Source of the DNA: Bacteroidota bacterium | Lineage (GTDB): Bacteria; Bacteroidota; Bacteroidia; Chitinophagales; Chitinophagaceae | Direction: 5' to 3' | Length of the DNA: 37,822 bases | NCBI GenBank assembly: GCA_013286305.1 | Contig: JABDFW010000025.1 | Span: 1 to 37,822, forward strand | Shown: piece after piece, positions 25,429 to 34,024 of the stretch | How the letters are laid out: each line of letters opens with the position of its first letter | Numbering within the stretch: the first letter of the stretch is position 1 | Notes under the pieces: generated by a model | Database searches by the model: none | The model's input: the letters and a program-made list of their open reading frames with translations, nothing else | Told to the model about the DNA's origin: nothing | Translations under genes and position numbers: made by a program

Positions 25429-27093
25429 CTAATGCTTCTTTTGTTCTTTAGCCCATGTATCCCTTAAGGTTACCGTTCTGTTAAACACTAATTTTTCTTC
25501 GCTGGTATCTTTATCAAGGCAAAAATATCCTTTGCGTAAAAACTGGTAGCGTTCGTCGAATTTTGCATGCAGCAGGGCAGGCTCGGCATAGGCTGTACTA
25601 ATAACCTGTAAGGAATCGTGATTAATATGATCTTTAAAATCCCCTTCGGCAGCATTTACATTTTCCACTTTAAACAACCGGTCATATAAGCGCAGTTCTG
25701 CATGCACCGCATGCTTTATGCTTACCCAATGCAGGGTGCCCTTTACGTGAATACCCGATGTATCAGCGCCGCTTTTGCTTTCGGGTATATGGGTGCAACG
25801 TATTTCTGTTAATTTTCCGTCTTCATCTTTCACCACCTCTTCGCATTTAATTATATAAGCGCTTTTCAGGCGCACCATCTGGCCTGGCGCCAGGCGAAAA
25901 TATTTTTTGGAAGGCACTTCCATAAAGTCTTCCTGCTCAATATATATTTCATTGCTAAAAGGCACTTCGCGGTACCCACTATCCGGGTCTTCGGGGTTAT
26001 TTTCAATACTTACCATTTCGGTTCTTCCTTCATCGTAGTTGGTGATGACAATTTTTAAAGGGTCTAACACCACCATTCGTCTTAATGAAATTTTATTCAG
26101 GTGTTCACGAACACAAAATTCAAGCAAGCCAACGTCAATCAGGTTCTCCCGTTTTGCTACGCCTATCTTATCACAAAAATCGCGTATGCTATCTGCCGTA
26201 TAACCCCTTCTGCGCATGGCGGTTATAGTTGGCATGCGGGGGTCATCCCAGCCAGTCACGAATTTCTCATTAACCATTTGCAGCAACCTGCGTTTGCTCA
26301 TTACAGTATAAGTAAGGTTAAGCCGCGCAAATTCGTATTGATGGGAAGGAAATATTTCAAGGTTTTCTATCAGCCAATCGTATAACGGGCGGTGGGGAAT
26401 AAATTCAAGTGTGCAAATAGAATGCGTGATATTTTCTATCGAATCACTTTGGCCGTGAGCAAAATCGTACATGGGGTAAATACACCAATTATCTTCAGTG
26501 CGGTGATGATGGGCATGCTTTATACGATATAAAATAGGGTCGCGCATGTGCATGTTGGGCGATGCCATATCAATTTTGGCACGTAGCACTTTTGACCCGT
26601 CCTCGTATTCCCCTGCACACATGTCAGCAAATAACTGCAGGTTTTCAGTAATGCTCCTGCTGCGGTATTTGCTTTCTGTACCGGGCTGTGTTGGCGTGCC
26701 TTTTTCTGCCGCAATTTGTTCACTTGTGCTATCATCCACATAAGCCAGGCCTTTATTTATCAGTTTAACAGCAAACTCATATAACTGCTCAAAATAATCG
26801 CTTGCATATAAAGTTTTATCCCATTCAAACCCCAGCCATTTTATATCTTCCTGTATGCTGTCAACATATTCTGTTTCTTCAGTAACAGGGTTGGTGTCAT
26901 CGAAACGAAGGTTGGTTTTACCCCCGTATTTAAGCGCCAAACCAAAATTGAGGCAAATGCTTTTAGCATGCCCTATATGAAGATAGCCATTCGGTTCCGG
27001 CGGGAACCGCGTTAAAATACTTTTGTATTTGCCGCTTTTAAGATCTTCCTCTATGATCTCCTCAATAAAATTCAATGATTTTTCTTCAGCCAT
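25429..27093 (-). CDS. glnS: Glutaminyl-tRNA synthetase
   Basis: 554 residues, class I aminoacyl-tRNA synthetase. HIGH motif at 39-42 in PPEPNGYLHIGHAKS, KMSKS-type motif VMSKR at 264-268, and the GlnRS-specific C-terminal beta-barrels. FPPEPNGYLHIGHAK distinguishes it from bacterial GluRS. Length is usual. A GatCAB system would not be needed for Gln in this organism, though its absence cannot be judged here. Confidence 0.96.
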   Translation of the reverse strand: MAEEKSLNFIEEIIEEDLKSGKYKSILTRFPPEPNGYLHIGHAKSICLNFGLALKYGGKTNLRFDDTNPVTEETEYVDSIQEDIKWLGFEWDKTLYASDYFEQLYEFAVKLINKGLAYVDDSTSEQIAAEKGTPTQPGTESKYRSRSITENLQLFADMCAGEYEDGSKVLRAKIDMASPNMHMRDPILYRIKHAHHHRTEDNWCIYPMYDFAHGQSDSIENITHSICTLEFIPHRPLYDWLIENLEIFPSHQYEFARLNLTYTVMSKRRLLQMVNEKFVTGWDDPRMPTITAMRRRGYTADSIRDFCDKIGVAKRENLIDVGLLEFCVREHLNKISLRRMVVLDPLKIVITNYDEGRTEMVSIENNPEDPDSGYREVPFSNEIYIEQEDFMEVPSKKYFRLAPGQMVRLKSAYIIKCEEVVKDEDGKLTEIRCTHIPESKSGADTSGIHVKGTLHWVSIKHAVHAELRLYDRLFKVENVNAAEGDFKDHINHDSLQVISTAYAEPALLHAKFDERYQFLRKGYFCLDKDTSEEKLVFNRTVTLRDTWAKEQKKH

Positions 27094-27118
27094 TCACTTT
27101 GTTTAGTATTTACAAAGA

Positions 27119-27170
27119 TAAGGGTTAGAGGCAATGCTTTTATATTGTATGGCATCACCCCTAACCCTTA
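27119..27170. terminator. Stem-loop between glnS and the Gly-rich protein gene
   Basis: A 13-bp arm taagggttagagg pairs with cccctaacccttA at 27158-27170 with one mismatch. It lies 30 nt past the minus-strand stop at 27200. There is only a weak T run, so termination is probable but not certain. Confidence 0.5.
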
Positions 27171-27199
27171 CCTAACTTTATCTAAACTACTTGCGCCCC

Positions 27200-28099
27200 T
27201 TAATTGGGCTGTGTTTGTTCAAGCGTTGATTTATCAATTATCTGGTACATTATCTTGTTGTCATCCCCTATCACTTCCTGGTAGTACGTACCATCAGGCG
27301 ACTGGAAGTATCTTTCACCATTTATCTTAACCATTTTGCTGCCCTCAGGTAACTTGCTTACCAAATCATTTGTTCCGGGAGTTACCTGGGATGATGGTGG
27401 CGTTACCTGCGAAGGAGGAGTTGGCTCAGAACGGGGTGCTGCCTGGTATTCAGGATCTTCATCCTGCTGCTGGCCCTGCGTTGTGCTTAATTGGCCATTT
27501 TTTCCAACAACCTTCCACCAAACTTCGCCATTGTCTTTTGTTTCCTGTTTATAAAACGTGCCGTTATATTCATAATATTCCTGCCCGTTTATAACTTGTT
27601 TCCTTGCCCCCCGCGGAAGGTTAGGCACAGTTGCACCCAAAGGTGGCGCAACAACTTCATAACCACCATTGCCATAAGGCTGGTAAAATATACCACCATA
27701 ATAATAGTAGGGGTTAGGCCCCCAATAAAATGGATAATATCCAAAAGGCAAAGCGCCAATACATATACCTATAGGCGGAAATATTACATGCAGCCCAAAA
27801 CCATAACGGCGGTAAAATAAGCCATTATAAAAACCATAATTTATACCGCCATAAGGAATAACTGAATAATGTCCGTAGCCGCCATAACCCCGATTACCAT
27901 AATACGCTCCTCCACCATAACGGTACCCTGCTCCCGGGGAATAAAATCTGCCTCCGCCGCCATAACTGCCACGGTAACCTCCGCGGTAGCCTCCACCGCC
28001 GCCATGCCAGCCGCGCTGGGCAGATGCGCCTGTTGAAATAAGTAAGGTAACTACTGTTATAACAACCGCAGATAACCAATTTTTTAATTTATTCTTCAT
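27200..28099 (-). CDS. Secreted Gly/Tyr-rich protein, DUF6515-like
   Basis: 299 residues. A signal peptide ends at about 28 (STGASAQ), followed by a Gly/Arg/Tyr-rich stretch (about 29-85), a hydrophobic Tyr/Phe/Pro segment (about 86-145) and two copies of a small motif: QVINGQEYYEYNGTFYK (about 168-184) and MVKINGERYFQSPDGTYYQ (about 257-275). The paired motif and overall plan resemble DUF6515 proteins of Bacteroidota. Probably envelope associated; no enzymatic motif seen. Confidence 0.75.
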   Translation of the reverse strand: MKNKLKNWLSAVVITVVTLLISTGASAQRGWHGGGGGYRGGYRGSYGGGGRFYSPGAGYRYGGGAYYGNRGYGGYGHYSVIPYGGINYGFYNGLFYRRYGFGLHVIFPPIGICIGALPFGYYPFYWGPNPYYYYGGIFYQPYGNGGYEVVAPPLGATVPNLPRGARKQVINGQEYYEYNGTFYKQETKDNGEVWWKVVGKNGQLSTTQGQQQDEDPEYQAAPRSEPTPPSQVTPPSSQVTPGTNDLVSKLPEGSKMVKINGERYFQSPDGTYYQEVIGDDNKIMYQIIDKSTLEQTQPN

Positions 28100-28145
28100 A
28101 TCACTTGTATTAACGACAGTAAGACGAAAACAAAGGCGAAAGGAT

Positions 28146-28186
28146 TAATAAAGAAAACTTAAAATCCATTTGTATTTTCTTTATTA
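28146..28186. repeat. Perfect 12-bp AT-rich inverted repeat
   Basis: taataaagaaaa (28146-28157) and ttttctttatta (28175-28186), 47 nt upstream of the Gly-rich protein start. It could be an operator or a weak terminator for the SGNH gene transcript. Confidence 0.45.
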
Positions 28187-28258
28187 GTGGCTATAAATTT
28201 ACGTTTTTTATTGCAAATAAGACTGCCTGGTTAACATTCCTTTTGTGTTAAAGTTTTT

Positions 28259-28381
28259 ATGTTAAAGGGAGAGAATGATATGAACGGAGTGACTAAAGAA
28301 TTGAGGTATTTAAAGATGAAATTTAATACAGGCAACCTCGAAGAGCTTAAAAATCTTCTTAGCATTAAATCTTACCGCTAA
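28259..28381 (+). CDS. Possible small ORF, 40 residues
   Basis: Lies in the 305-nt spacer between two minus-strand genes. A second in-frame ATG at 28280 has a purine-rich aaagggagag 8 nt upstream, giving MNGVTKELRYLKMKFNTGNL and 13 more residues. Amphipathic and Lys/Leu rich. It may be a real small protein or the start of a decayed gene. I do not recognise it. Confidence 0.3.
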   Translation: MLKGENDMNGVTKELRYLKMKFNTGNLEELKNLLSIKSYR

Positions 28382-28404
28382 TATTTTGAATGCGACTTCA
28401 TCTC

Positions 28405-29097
28405 CTACAAATACCCCATCTTCTTTAAATAAGCTACCCAAATAACATAGCCTTTTTGATTAACATGCAAGCCATCGAGTGTTAACGAAAAATCAAGCCT
28501 TTGTTTCGCATCGAGGAATAAAGGAAAAATATTTACAAATGTAGCGTGTGTTGTTGCAAGAATGTTTGGCAGCATGGCATTTACCCGCAATACATGCGCT
28601 TCTTTATCATAATGCTGCGGAAAATTTTTAACATCGGGGTTTAACGGCAATATGCTTTGCACATATACTTTTGTTGATGGGCTGCCTTCTTCTATTCGTG
28701 TAACTATCTTACTTATATTATCCGCGATCACCGTATCTGGTATATCCTTACCAATATCATTAATGCCAATCAGCAGAAAAACTTTTGAAGGCTGCCGCAC
28801 AATAATATCATCCAGCCTTTTTAGCACACCAAAGGTTATATCGCCACCAATTCCCCTGTTTATAACAGTTGTATCGCCTGTAAGTACGTCCCACCTGCCG
28901 ATTTCAGTTATGCTGTTGCCCAAAAATATGATGCGCCCGGTTACAATTGGCTCAGACTGAAACTTTGCAATACGCGGCGCGTAATGCTCAGGTATAAAAC
29001 CAACGGTATCATACAGCCTTTGATTGGTAACCTGCGCCCTGGTTGAAGAAGCAATTATCGCCGTAAAAATTATAAAAAAAAGAAGCAGTTTTTTCAT
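28405..29097 (-). CDS. Secreted SGNH/GDSL hydrolase
   Basis: 230 residues from the ATG at 29097; another ATG three codons up is possible. Signal peptide ends at about 21 (SSTRAQ). SGNH blocks: block I IIFLGNSITE (Ser62), block II NRGIGGD (Gly85), block III LIGINDIG (Asn113) and block V LDGLHVNQKG (Asp208, His211). Acts on an ester bond, most likely of a carbohydrate or cell-envelope substrate by family. The product is not determinable. Confidence 0.9.
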   Translation of the reverse strand: MKKLLLFFIIFTAIIASSTRAQVTNQRLYDTVGFIPEHYAPRIAKFQSEPIVTGRIIFLGNSITEIGRWDVLTGDTTVINRGIGGDITFGVLKRLDDIIVRQPSKVFLLIGINDIGKDIPDTVIADNISKIVTRIEEGSPSTKVYVQSILPLNPDVKNFPQHYDKEAHVLRVNAMLPNILATTHATFVNIFPLFLDAKQRLDFSLTLDGLHVNQKGYVIWVAYLKKMGYL

Positions 29098-29195
29098 GTG
29101 GAACATTTAATCATTAAATATAAAATTAGCATAAATATATTATCCATTACTTCAGCTATATTTGATAACATCTTTTAAATAACCCAACTAATTTT

Positions 29196-29516
29196 ATGTT
29201 AGTAACAACCAGTACTCATCTCGAAGGGTATAAAGTAACACAACAGCTTGGCGTAATACGCGGCATTATTGTACGCAGCCGCAGCGTAGTGGGCAATGTT
29301 GCCGGCGCTTTTCAAACCCTTTTTGGCGGCAATATTACCATTTACACAGAGTTATGCGAAACTGCGAGGCAGGATGCATACAACCTTATGGTACAGCATG
29401 CACAGCAAACGGGTGCAAACGCCATTATAAACATGCGGTATGATGCTAATGAAATAATGGGGGGCGTTACGGAAGTGCTTGCCTATGGAACCGCAGTTGT
29501 GGTGGAAAAAATTTGA
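29196..29516 (+). CDS. YbjQ/UPF0145 family protein
   Basis: 106 residues with the family pattern GYKVTQQLGVIRGIIVRSRS, a Gly-rich GGNITIYTELCETARQDAYN and TGANAIINMRYDANE. Members form oligomeric rings of unknown function and are sometimes annotated as heavy-metal binding. No signal peptide. Stands alone, with a repeat-bearing spacer after it. Confidence 0.9.
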   Translation: MLVTTSTHLEGYKVTQQLGVIRGIIVRSRSVVGNVAGAFQTLFGGNITIYTELCETARQDAYNLMVQHAQQTGANAIINMRYDANEIMGGVTEVLAYGTAVVVEKI

Positions 29517-29521
29517 TTGAC

Positions 29522-29578
29522 CCTGAGACATTAAGTTATTAGTCATTAAGTCATTGCTCATTTAGTCATTTAGGGGAT
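29522..29578. repeat. TCATTA word repeat after the YbjQ gene
   Basis: agtcattaagtcattgctca and similar words. The same kind is found at 31050-31160 between etfB and etfA. No gene seen in the rest of the spacer up to the tRNA. Confidence 0.6.
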
Positions 29579-29659
29579 TATAGCGTTCTAACCACAATTA
29601 TTTGTCAGGCGTGGATATAAAAGCGCGTTCAATTGAATCTTAGACAACAGAAGAATTGA

Positions 29660-29731
29660 GCGGAAAACGGGACTCGGACCCGCGACCTTTAGTTTGGGAA
29701 ACTAATGCTCTACCAACTGAGCTATTTCCGC
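29660..29731 (-). tRNA. tRNA-Gly (anticodon CCC)
   Basis: 72 nt. Acceptor GCGGAAA/TTTCCGC, D stem GCTC/GAGC, anticodon stem TTAGT/ACTAA around the loop TTCCCAA (anticodon at 29698-29696), and T stem GCGGG/CCCGT with loop TCCGAGT. All four arms pair. The 3' CCA is not encoded. Confidence 0.95.
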
Positions 29732-29762
29732 TTGTGCGGGCGAAAATACAAAAACAGTTGTA

Positions 29763-30074
29763 TTAAAAAACTAAATCTTCATAAGCCGTTTGCAGTTCGT
29801 TATAAGCATGCCTTTCATTAGCCTTCTTTGCTTCTGCCATCCCCATTTCATAACATTCAATTGCAGCCTGCGTTTCTCCCTTACGTTCAAGCAGTTTTCC
29901 TAAGTGATAATACGACCCAACATAATCCGGGAATTCAGTAAGAATGGCCTCAAATAATACCCTTGCATCCTCATCATTCCCCATTTTTACATATTCCAAT
30001 GCAAGCGCATGGCGCAAAAAATTGTCGTTGGGGGATGATTGTAGTAACTCCTTTATTCTATCTACCCGGTTCAT
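29763..30074 (-). CDS. Small TPR protein
   Basis: About 103 residues from the ATG at 30074. The longer frame to 30146 only adds translated repeat words and is rejected. Two or three TPR units: DNFLRHALALEYVKMGNDEDA, VGSYYHLGKLLERKGETQAA and HAYNELQTAYEDL. No signal peptide, so cytoplasmic. A scaffold or chaperone-like role is possible; the partner is unknown. Confidence 0.8.
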   Translation of the reverse strand: MNRVDRIKELLQSSPNDNFLRHALALEYVKMGNDEDARVLFEAILTEFPDYVGSYYHLGKLLERKGETQAAIECYEMGMAEAKKANERHAYNELQTAYEDLVF

Positions 30075-30087
30075 GAGGCAAAGTAAG

Positions 30088-30222
30088 GGAAAAGTCCATA
30101 GTCCATGGTCAATTGTCCATGGCAAAAACATGGGGAGATTATGCATTTTGTATTTTCAATATCAGATCATTTCGATTTATCTATGGACTATGGGCCATGG
30201 ACTATGGACTATGTATGGACTA
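30088..30222. repeat. Inverted pair of ATGGACT word repeats
   Basis: agtccatagtccatgg at 30093-30108 and ccatggactatggact at 30195-30210 are reverse complements and could form a long stem in the spacer between the TPR gene and etfB. A third copy lies at 20149-20166. Confidence 0.65.
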
Positions 30223-30297
30223 TTTTAAAATTAGTTGCATAAACAACTTTGTTTTACTAACACTTGTTATTACATTTGCTTCCAGTTAAATGATTAT

Positions 30298-31041
30298 ATG
30301 AAAATATTAGTGTGTATAAGTAAAACACCTGACACTACCTCTAAAATCGCTTTCAAAAACAACAATACAAAGTTTGAAGAGGCTGGTGTACAATGGATCA
30401 TTAATCCTTACGATGAATGGTATGCCCTGGTGCGGGCCATTGAACTGAAGGAGAAAGATGCAGGCACAGTAATTCACCTGGTTACAGTTGGGGGCGCAGA
30501 TACCGAGCCCATTATTCGTAAAGCGTTTGCTTTGGGCGGTGATGAAGCAATACGTATAAATGCCACCAGTGACGACAGTTTTTATGTTGCCTCCCAAATT
30601 GCAGAAATAGCAAAGCAGGGCGGTTACGACCTTATTTTTACAGGTAAGGAAACCATAGATTATAACAGTTCGTCTATTGGGGGCATGATAGCAGGTTTGC
30701 TTGACATACCTTTTATATCATTGGCAACAAAGTTTGATATTACGGGGACTACAACTACAGTCACCCGCGAAATTGAAGGCGGTGAAGAAATAGCGGAAGT
30801 ATCATTGCCTGTAGTAGTTAGCTGTGCAAAAGGCGTGGCGGAGCAACGCATACCCAATATGCGCGGCATTATGGCTGCACGAACCAAACCATTAAAAGTT
30901 GTGGAGCCCGCGGCCATAGAGCCTTTAACACATGTTACCAGTTACGAGTTGCCGCCGGCCAAAGCCGGTGTTAAGCTTGTTGCAGCAGACAATGTTGCAG
31001 AACTGGTCAGGCTGCTGCATGAAGAAGCAAAGGCGATATAA
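30298..31041 (+). CDS. etfB: Electron transfer flavoprotein beta subunit
   Basis: 247 residues from the ATG at 30298 (MKILVCISKTPDTTSKIAFK); the upstream TTG in the open frame is rejected. ETF carries electrons from acyl-CoA and other flavin dehydrogenases to ETF-quinone oxidoreductase. Typical segments are NPYDEWYALVRAIELKEK, FTGKETIDYNSSSIGGMIAGLL and QRIPNMRGIMAARTKPL. The partner etfA follows after an unusual 271-nt repeat-filled spacer. Confidence 0.94.
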   Translation: MKILVCISKTPDTTSKIAFKNNNTKFEEAGVQWIINPYDEWYALVRAIELKEKDAGTVIHLVTVGGADTEPIIRKAFALGGDEAIRINATSDDSFYVASQIAEIAKQGGYDLIFTGKETIDYNSSSIGGMIAGLLDIPFISLATKFDITGTTTTVTREIEGGEEIAEVSLPVVVSCAKGVAEQRIPNMRGIMAARTKPLKVVEPAAIEPLTHVTSYELPPAKAGVKLVAADNVAELVRLLHEEAKAI

Positions 31042-31166
31042 CTTAGGGTCAATGAGTCAATAAGTCATTAGGTCATTGGTCAATACGAAGAGAAGATTAG
31101 GCGATATAAGGGCCAGGTTATTAGTCAATAAGTCAGTAGGTCATTGGTCAATACGAAGGAGGGATT
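31031..31166 (+). repeat. 68-bp tandem duplication starting in the etfB 3' end
   Basis: 31031-31098 and 31099-31166 are two adjacent 68-nt units. Both begin aggcgatataa, which in the first copy is the last codons and stop of etfB, and both contain ggtcattggtcaatacgaag. The units carry TCATTA words. Confidence 0.85.
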
Positions 31167-31206
31167 AGGTTATCGGCTTTACAAATATGCAGCTTGGTGC
31201 AGCCTG

Positions 31207-31224
31207 TCCCGATTTTTTTCGGGA
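31207..31224. repeat. TCCCGA/TCGGGA stem-loop
   Basis: Six-bp stem tcccga / tcggga with a six-T loop, upstream of etfA. No T run follows, so it is not a good terminator. Confidence 0.5.
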
Positions 31225-31285
31225 TCGCACACTTATACTGATAGTTCTTTAATTAACAATATTCACTCATATTAAACTCGCTTCT

Positions 31286-31295
31286 CCCTTTAGGG
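31286..31295. repeat. CCCTTTAGGG palindrome before etfA
   Basis: Perfect palindrome 17 nt before the etfA ATG, member of the same family as at 4964 and 32291. Confidence 0.55.
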
Positions 31296-31312
31296 CCGGG
31301 GCATTATTTCCT

Positions 31313-32272
31313 ATGGTACTCATTTTTATTGATCACGCAGACGGGCATATTAAAAAAGCTTCTTTTGAAGCGCTTACTTACGGCGCAGCCCTGGCCAAAC
31401 AATTGGGCACTAATGCCGAGGGTTTATTATGCGGTACCGTAGCTGACGACCTTGCTTTGCTTGGCAAATACGGCATTACCAAAGTTAACCAGGTAAATAA
31501 TGAAGCGCTTAACAATCTTGATTCGCTTGTTTATGGAAAAACAATCGCAGACGCGGTAACGGCACTTGGTGCAAAAGTGCTGGTGTTCAGCCATAACCAA
31601 ACAGGCAGGGCCGTCGCCCCTGTTGTAGCCGCAAAGTTGAAAGCAGGGCTGGTAACAGGGGCAATTGCATTGCCAGATACAAGCAATGGTTTTGTGGTAA
31701 AAAAGTCTGTATTCAGCGGTAAAGCTTATGCCAACGTAAATATAACAAGCGATATAAAAATAATCTCCCTAAACCCGAACAGTTACAAAACAGTTGCGGG
31801 TGAGGGCACGGCAGAAGTAAGCCAGTTAAACATTGCAATAGACAGCCTCAAAGTAAAACTTACAGCGGTAAACAAAGTAAGCGGCGAAGTGCCTTTAACT
31901 GAAGCCGATATTGTAGTAAGTGGCGGACGGGGTTTAAAAGGCCCTGAAAACTGGGGTATTATTGAAGACCTCGCGCATGTATTGCACGCAGCAACTGCAT
32001 GCAGCCGCCCGGTTGCAGACAGCAACTGGAGGCCCCACCATGAGCACGTTGGGCAAACAGGCGAACAGATAGCGCCAAACCTGTATATTGCCATTGGCAT
32101 ATCAGGCGCCATACAACACCTGGCAGGTGTAAACCGGAGCAAGCACATCGTAGTTATTAATAAAGACCCCGAAGCACCTTTTTTTAAAGCCGCAGATTAT
32201 GGAATTGTCGGCGATGCATTTGAGGTAGTGCCTAAATTAACGGAAGAGATCAGGAAACTGCATAACAGTTAA
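31313..32272 (+). CDS. etfA: Electron transfer flavoprotein alpha subunit
   Basis: 319 residues. The FAD-binding C-terminal domain is clear: SGGRGLKGPENWGIIEDLA, GQTGEQIAPNLYIAIGISGAIQH, NKDPEAPFFKAADYGIVGD. The FAD-contact Arg (GGRGL) and His (IQH) are kept. Forms the heterodimer with EtfB. Starts at ATG 31313 after a CCCTTTAGGG palindrome. Oddly far (271 nt) from etfB, so it may have its own promoter. Confidence 0.95.
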   Translation: MVLIFIDHADGHIKKASFEALTYGAALAKQLGTNAEGLLCGTVADDLALLGKYGITKVNQVNNEALNNLDSLVYGKTIADAVTALGAKVLVFSHNQTGRAVAPVVAAKLKAGLVTGAIALPDTSNGFVVKKSVFSGKAYANVNITSDIKIISLNPNSYKTVAGEGTAEVSQLNIAIDSLKVKLTAVNKVSGEVPLTEADIVVSGGRGLKGPENWGIIEDLAHVLHAATACSRPVADSNWRPHHEHVGQTGEQIAPNLYIAIGISGAIQHLAGVNRSKHIVVINKDPEAPFFKAADYGIVGDAFEVVPKLTEEIRKLHNS

Positions 32273-32282
32273 AGAGGTCATT

Positions 32283-32423
32283 ATGAATTGCCCCGCCCTT
32301 TAGGGCGGGGATACCAATAATATAAGTACACCCCGGGCTTTAGCTCAATAGTCTGCATATTGGGCTAAAGCCCGAACTAAATGGAGCCTTATTATCCCCG
32401 TCCTAAAGGACGGGGCAATTCAT
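32283..32423. repeat. 141-nt structured palindromic element
   Basis: Two 31-nt terminal arms (32283-32313 and 32393-32423) are inverted copies differing at just two positions. Each arm holds a 9-bp hairpin with a 2-nt loop (32291-32310 and 32396-32415). Between them is a 17-bp hairpin (32334-32350 with 32358-32374, one G-U). The two arm differences pair with each other, so both hairpins stay perfect. It is followed at 32461-32477 by another CTGTCCCTTTAGGGCAG palindrome. No gene is seen in 32273-32612 apart from these and the terminator. Confidence 0.85.
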
Positions 32424-32493
32424 CATCTTCGTACTAAGACAAGACATGATATCAATTACCCTGTCCCTTTAGGGCAGAGACATTAAAAAGCAA

Positions 32494-32531
32494 GAGGCTG
32501 ATCAGGTGTTAAAACTTGTCAGCCTCTTTTT
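32494..32531. terminator. Bidirectional terminator between etfA and xylA
   Basis: gaggctga (32494-32501) pairs with tcagcctc (32519-32526), followed by five T on the plus strand and preceded by aaaaa near 32485 (T run on the minus strand). It suits the convergent etfA and xylA transcripts. Confidence 0.7.
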
Positions 32532-32612
32532 ATACCTATGATCAAAAATGGGTATGCAATTTAAAGCACCCTGACCTCTGTAATTTACAAAAAATAGTTT
32601 ATTAATACCATA

Positions 32613-33941
32613 TTAAATAAACTTGTTTATTAAATTTTCCATGTACTCCTGCCTTCCGCTTATTACCGCCGGTTCGCCGTTTCTAAAAGCGTAATCCCGC
32701 AAATCTTCCAGCGTTAGTTTTCCGGTCTCAAAATCAGCACCTGTACCATCGTCATACGAAGCATAACGCTCGTTTCTTATCCTGCTGTACTCGCCATTTT
32801 GTAATATCTTGTCTGCAACTATCAGTGCCCTTGCAAAAGTGTCCATACCACCAATATGAGCGTAAAACAGATCCGCCGGGTCAGTAGAATTTCTTCTCCG
32901 CTTGGCGTCAAAGTTAATACCGCCGCCGCCAAAACCGCCTGCTTCCAAAATAATGAGCATAGCTTCCGCCAATTCGTTAATGTTATTTGGAAACTGGTCA
33001 GTATCCCACCCATTTTGATAATCGCCCCTGTTTGCATCTATGCTTCCCAATAAGCCTGCGTCAGCTGCCACCTGTAATTCGTGGGTAAATGTATGGCCCG
33101 CTAATGTTGCATGGTTAACTTCAATGTTTAGTTTAAAATCATCCAGCAGGTTGTATTGGCGAAGAAAGCTTATCACGGTCGCACAGTCATAATCATATTG
33201 ATGTTTGGTTGGCTCGCAGGGCTTGGGCTCAATAAAAAATGTACCCTGGAATCCGTTGGTACGTGCGTAATCTTTCGCTGTATGTAAAAACCTGGCCAAA
33301 TGCTCCTGCTCACGCTTCATATTTGTATTCAGCAGGCTCATATAACCTTCACGCCCGCCCCAGAAAACATAGTTCTCGCCACTCAAAGCAATTGTAGCAT
33401 CCAGGGCTGCCTTTACCTGGGCAGCGCCATGCGCCAGCACATGAAAATCAGGGTTTGTGGCGGCGCCATTCATATACCGGCGGTGAGAGAACATGTTGGC
33501 TGTTGCCCATAATAGCTTAACGCCGCTTTCATCCTGCTTTTTCGCGGCATAATCCACCATCGCCTGTAACCTTTTTTCATTGTCTAAAATGTCATTGGTA
33601 TAATCAACAACATCCACATCATGAAAGCAATAATAAGGGATGTTTAATTTGGTAATAAACTCAAACGCCGCATCCATTTTATCCTTTGCCCTTGCAACCG
33701 CATCTGTTTTTTCATTCCAGGGGTGCAAATGCGTTGGTTCGCCAAAGGGATCGCCTCCGTTGCCAACAAACGAATGCCAGTAAGCGCATGCAAAGCGCAG
33801 ATACTCTTTCATCGTTTTGCCGGCAACTACTTTATGTTCGTCGTACCAGCGAAATGCAAGCGGGTTATCTGTTTCCGGCCCTTCATATTTTATTTGGCCT
33901 ATCCCCTTAAAAAATTCTTTGTCTCCGGTAATTACTGCCAT
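32613..33941 (-). CDS. xylA: Xylose isomerase
   Basis: 442 residues. Converts D-xylose to D-xylulose. The catalytic His107-Asp110 (CFHDVDV) is present. The metal ligands are E238 ([17 protein letters not shown]), E274 and H277 ([13 protein letters not shown]), D302, D313 and D315 ([17 protein letters not shown]). This is the class II (Bacteroidota/E. coli-type) length. Lies downstream of xylB on the same strand with 83 nt between, and a promoter-like site shared with xylB. Confidence 0.97.
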   Translation of the reverse strand: MAVITGDKEFFKGIGQIKYEGPETDNPLAFRWYDEHKVVAGKTMKEYLRFACAYWHSFVGNGGDPFGEPTHLHPWNEKTDAVARAKDKMDAAFEFITKLNIPYYCFHDVDVVDYTNDILDNEKRLQAMVDYAAKKQDESGVKLLWATANMFSHRRYMNGAATNPDFHVLAHGAAQVKAALDATIALSGENYVFWGGREGYMSLLNTNMKREQEHLARFLHTAKDYARTNGFQGTFFIEPKPCEPTKHQYDYDCATVISFLRQYNLLDDFKLNIEVNHATLAGHTFTHELQVAADAGLLGSIDANRGDYQNGWDTDQFPNNINELAEAMLIILEAGGFGGGGINFDAKRRRNSTDPADLFYAHIGGMDTFARALIVADKILQNGEYSRIRNERYASYDDGTGADFETGKLTLEDLRDYAFRNGEPAVISGRQEYMENLINKFI

Positions 33942-33994
33942 AAATTTTAGTTTACCCCAACCCAGAGGGGGTTGAGAAAATGATAGATTGATGT

Positions 33995-34006
33995 TTACTA
34001 TACAAA
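33995..34006 (-). promoter_or_regulatory. TTTGTATAGTAA site upstream of xylA
   Basis: The minus-strand TTTG followed 17 nt later by TATCATTT is close to the Bacteroidota promoter spacing. The 12-mer differs by one base from TTTGTATAGCAA upstream of xylB (35572-35583). Confidence 0.4.
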
Positions 34007-34024
34007 GCCTTCTTAATTTTATAT

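Noticed and set aside
30075-30146. Longer N-terminus for the small TPR protein
   Set aside because: The added residues are translated ATGGACT repeat words. The ATG at 30074 begins the TPR-like part.
31031-31166. Repeats between etfB and etfA as a CRISPR array
   Set aside because: They are two adjacent copies of one unit with inner low-complexity words. There are no regular spacers and no cas genes.
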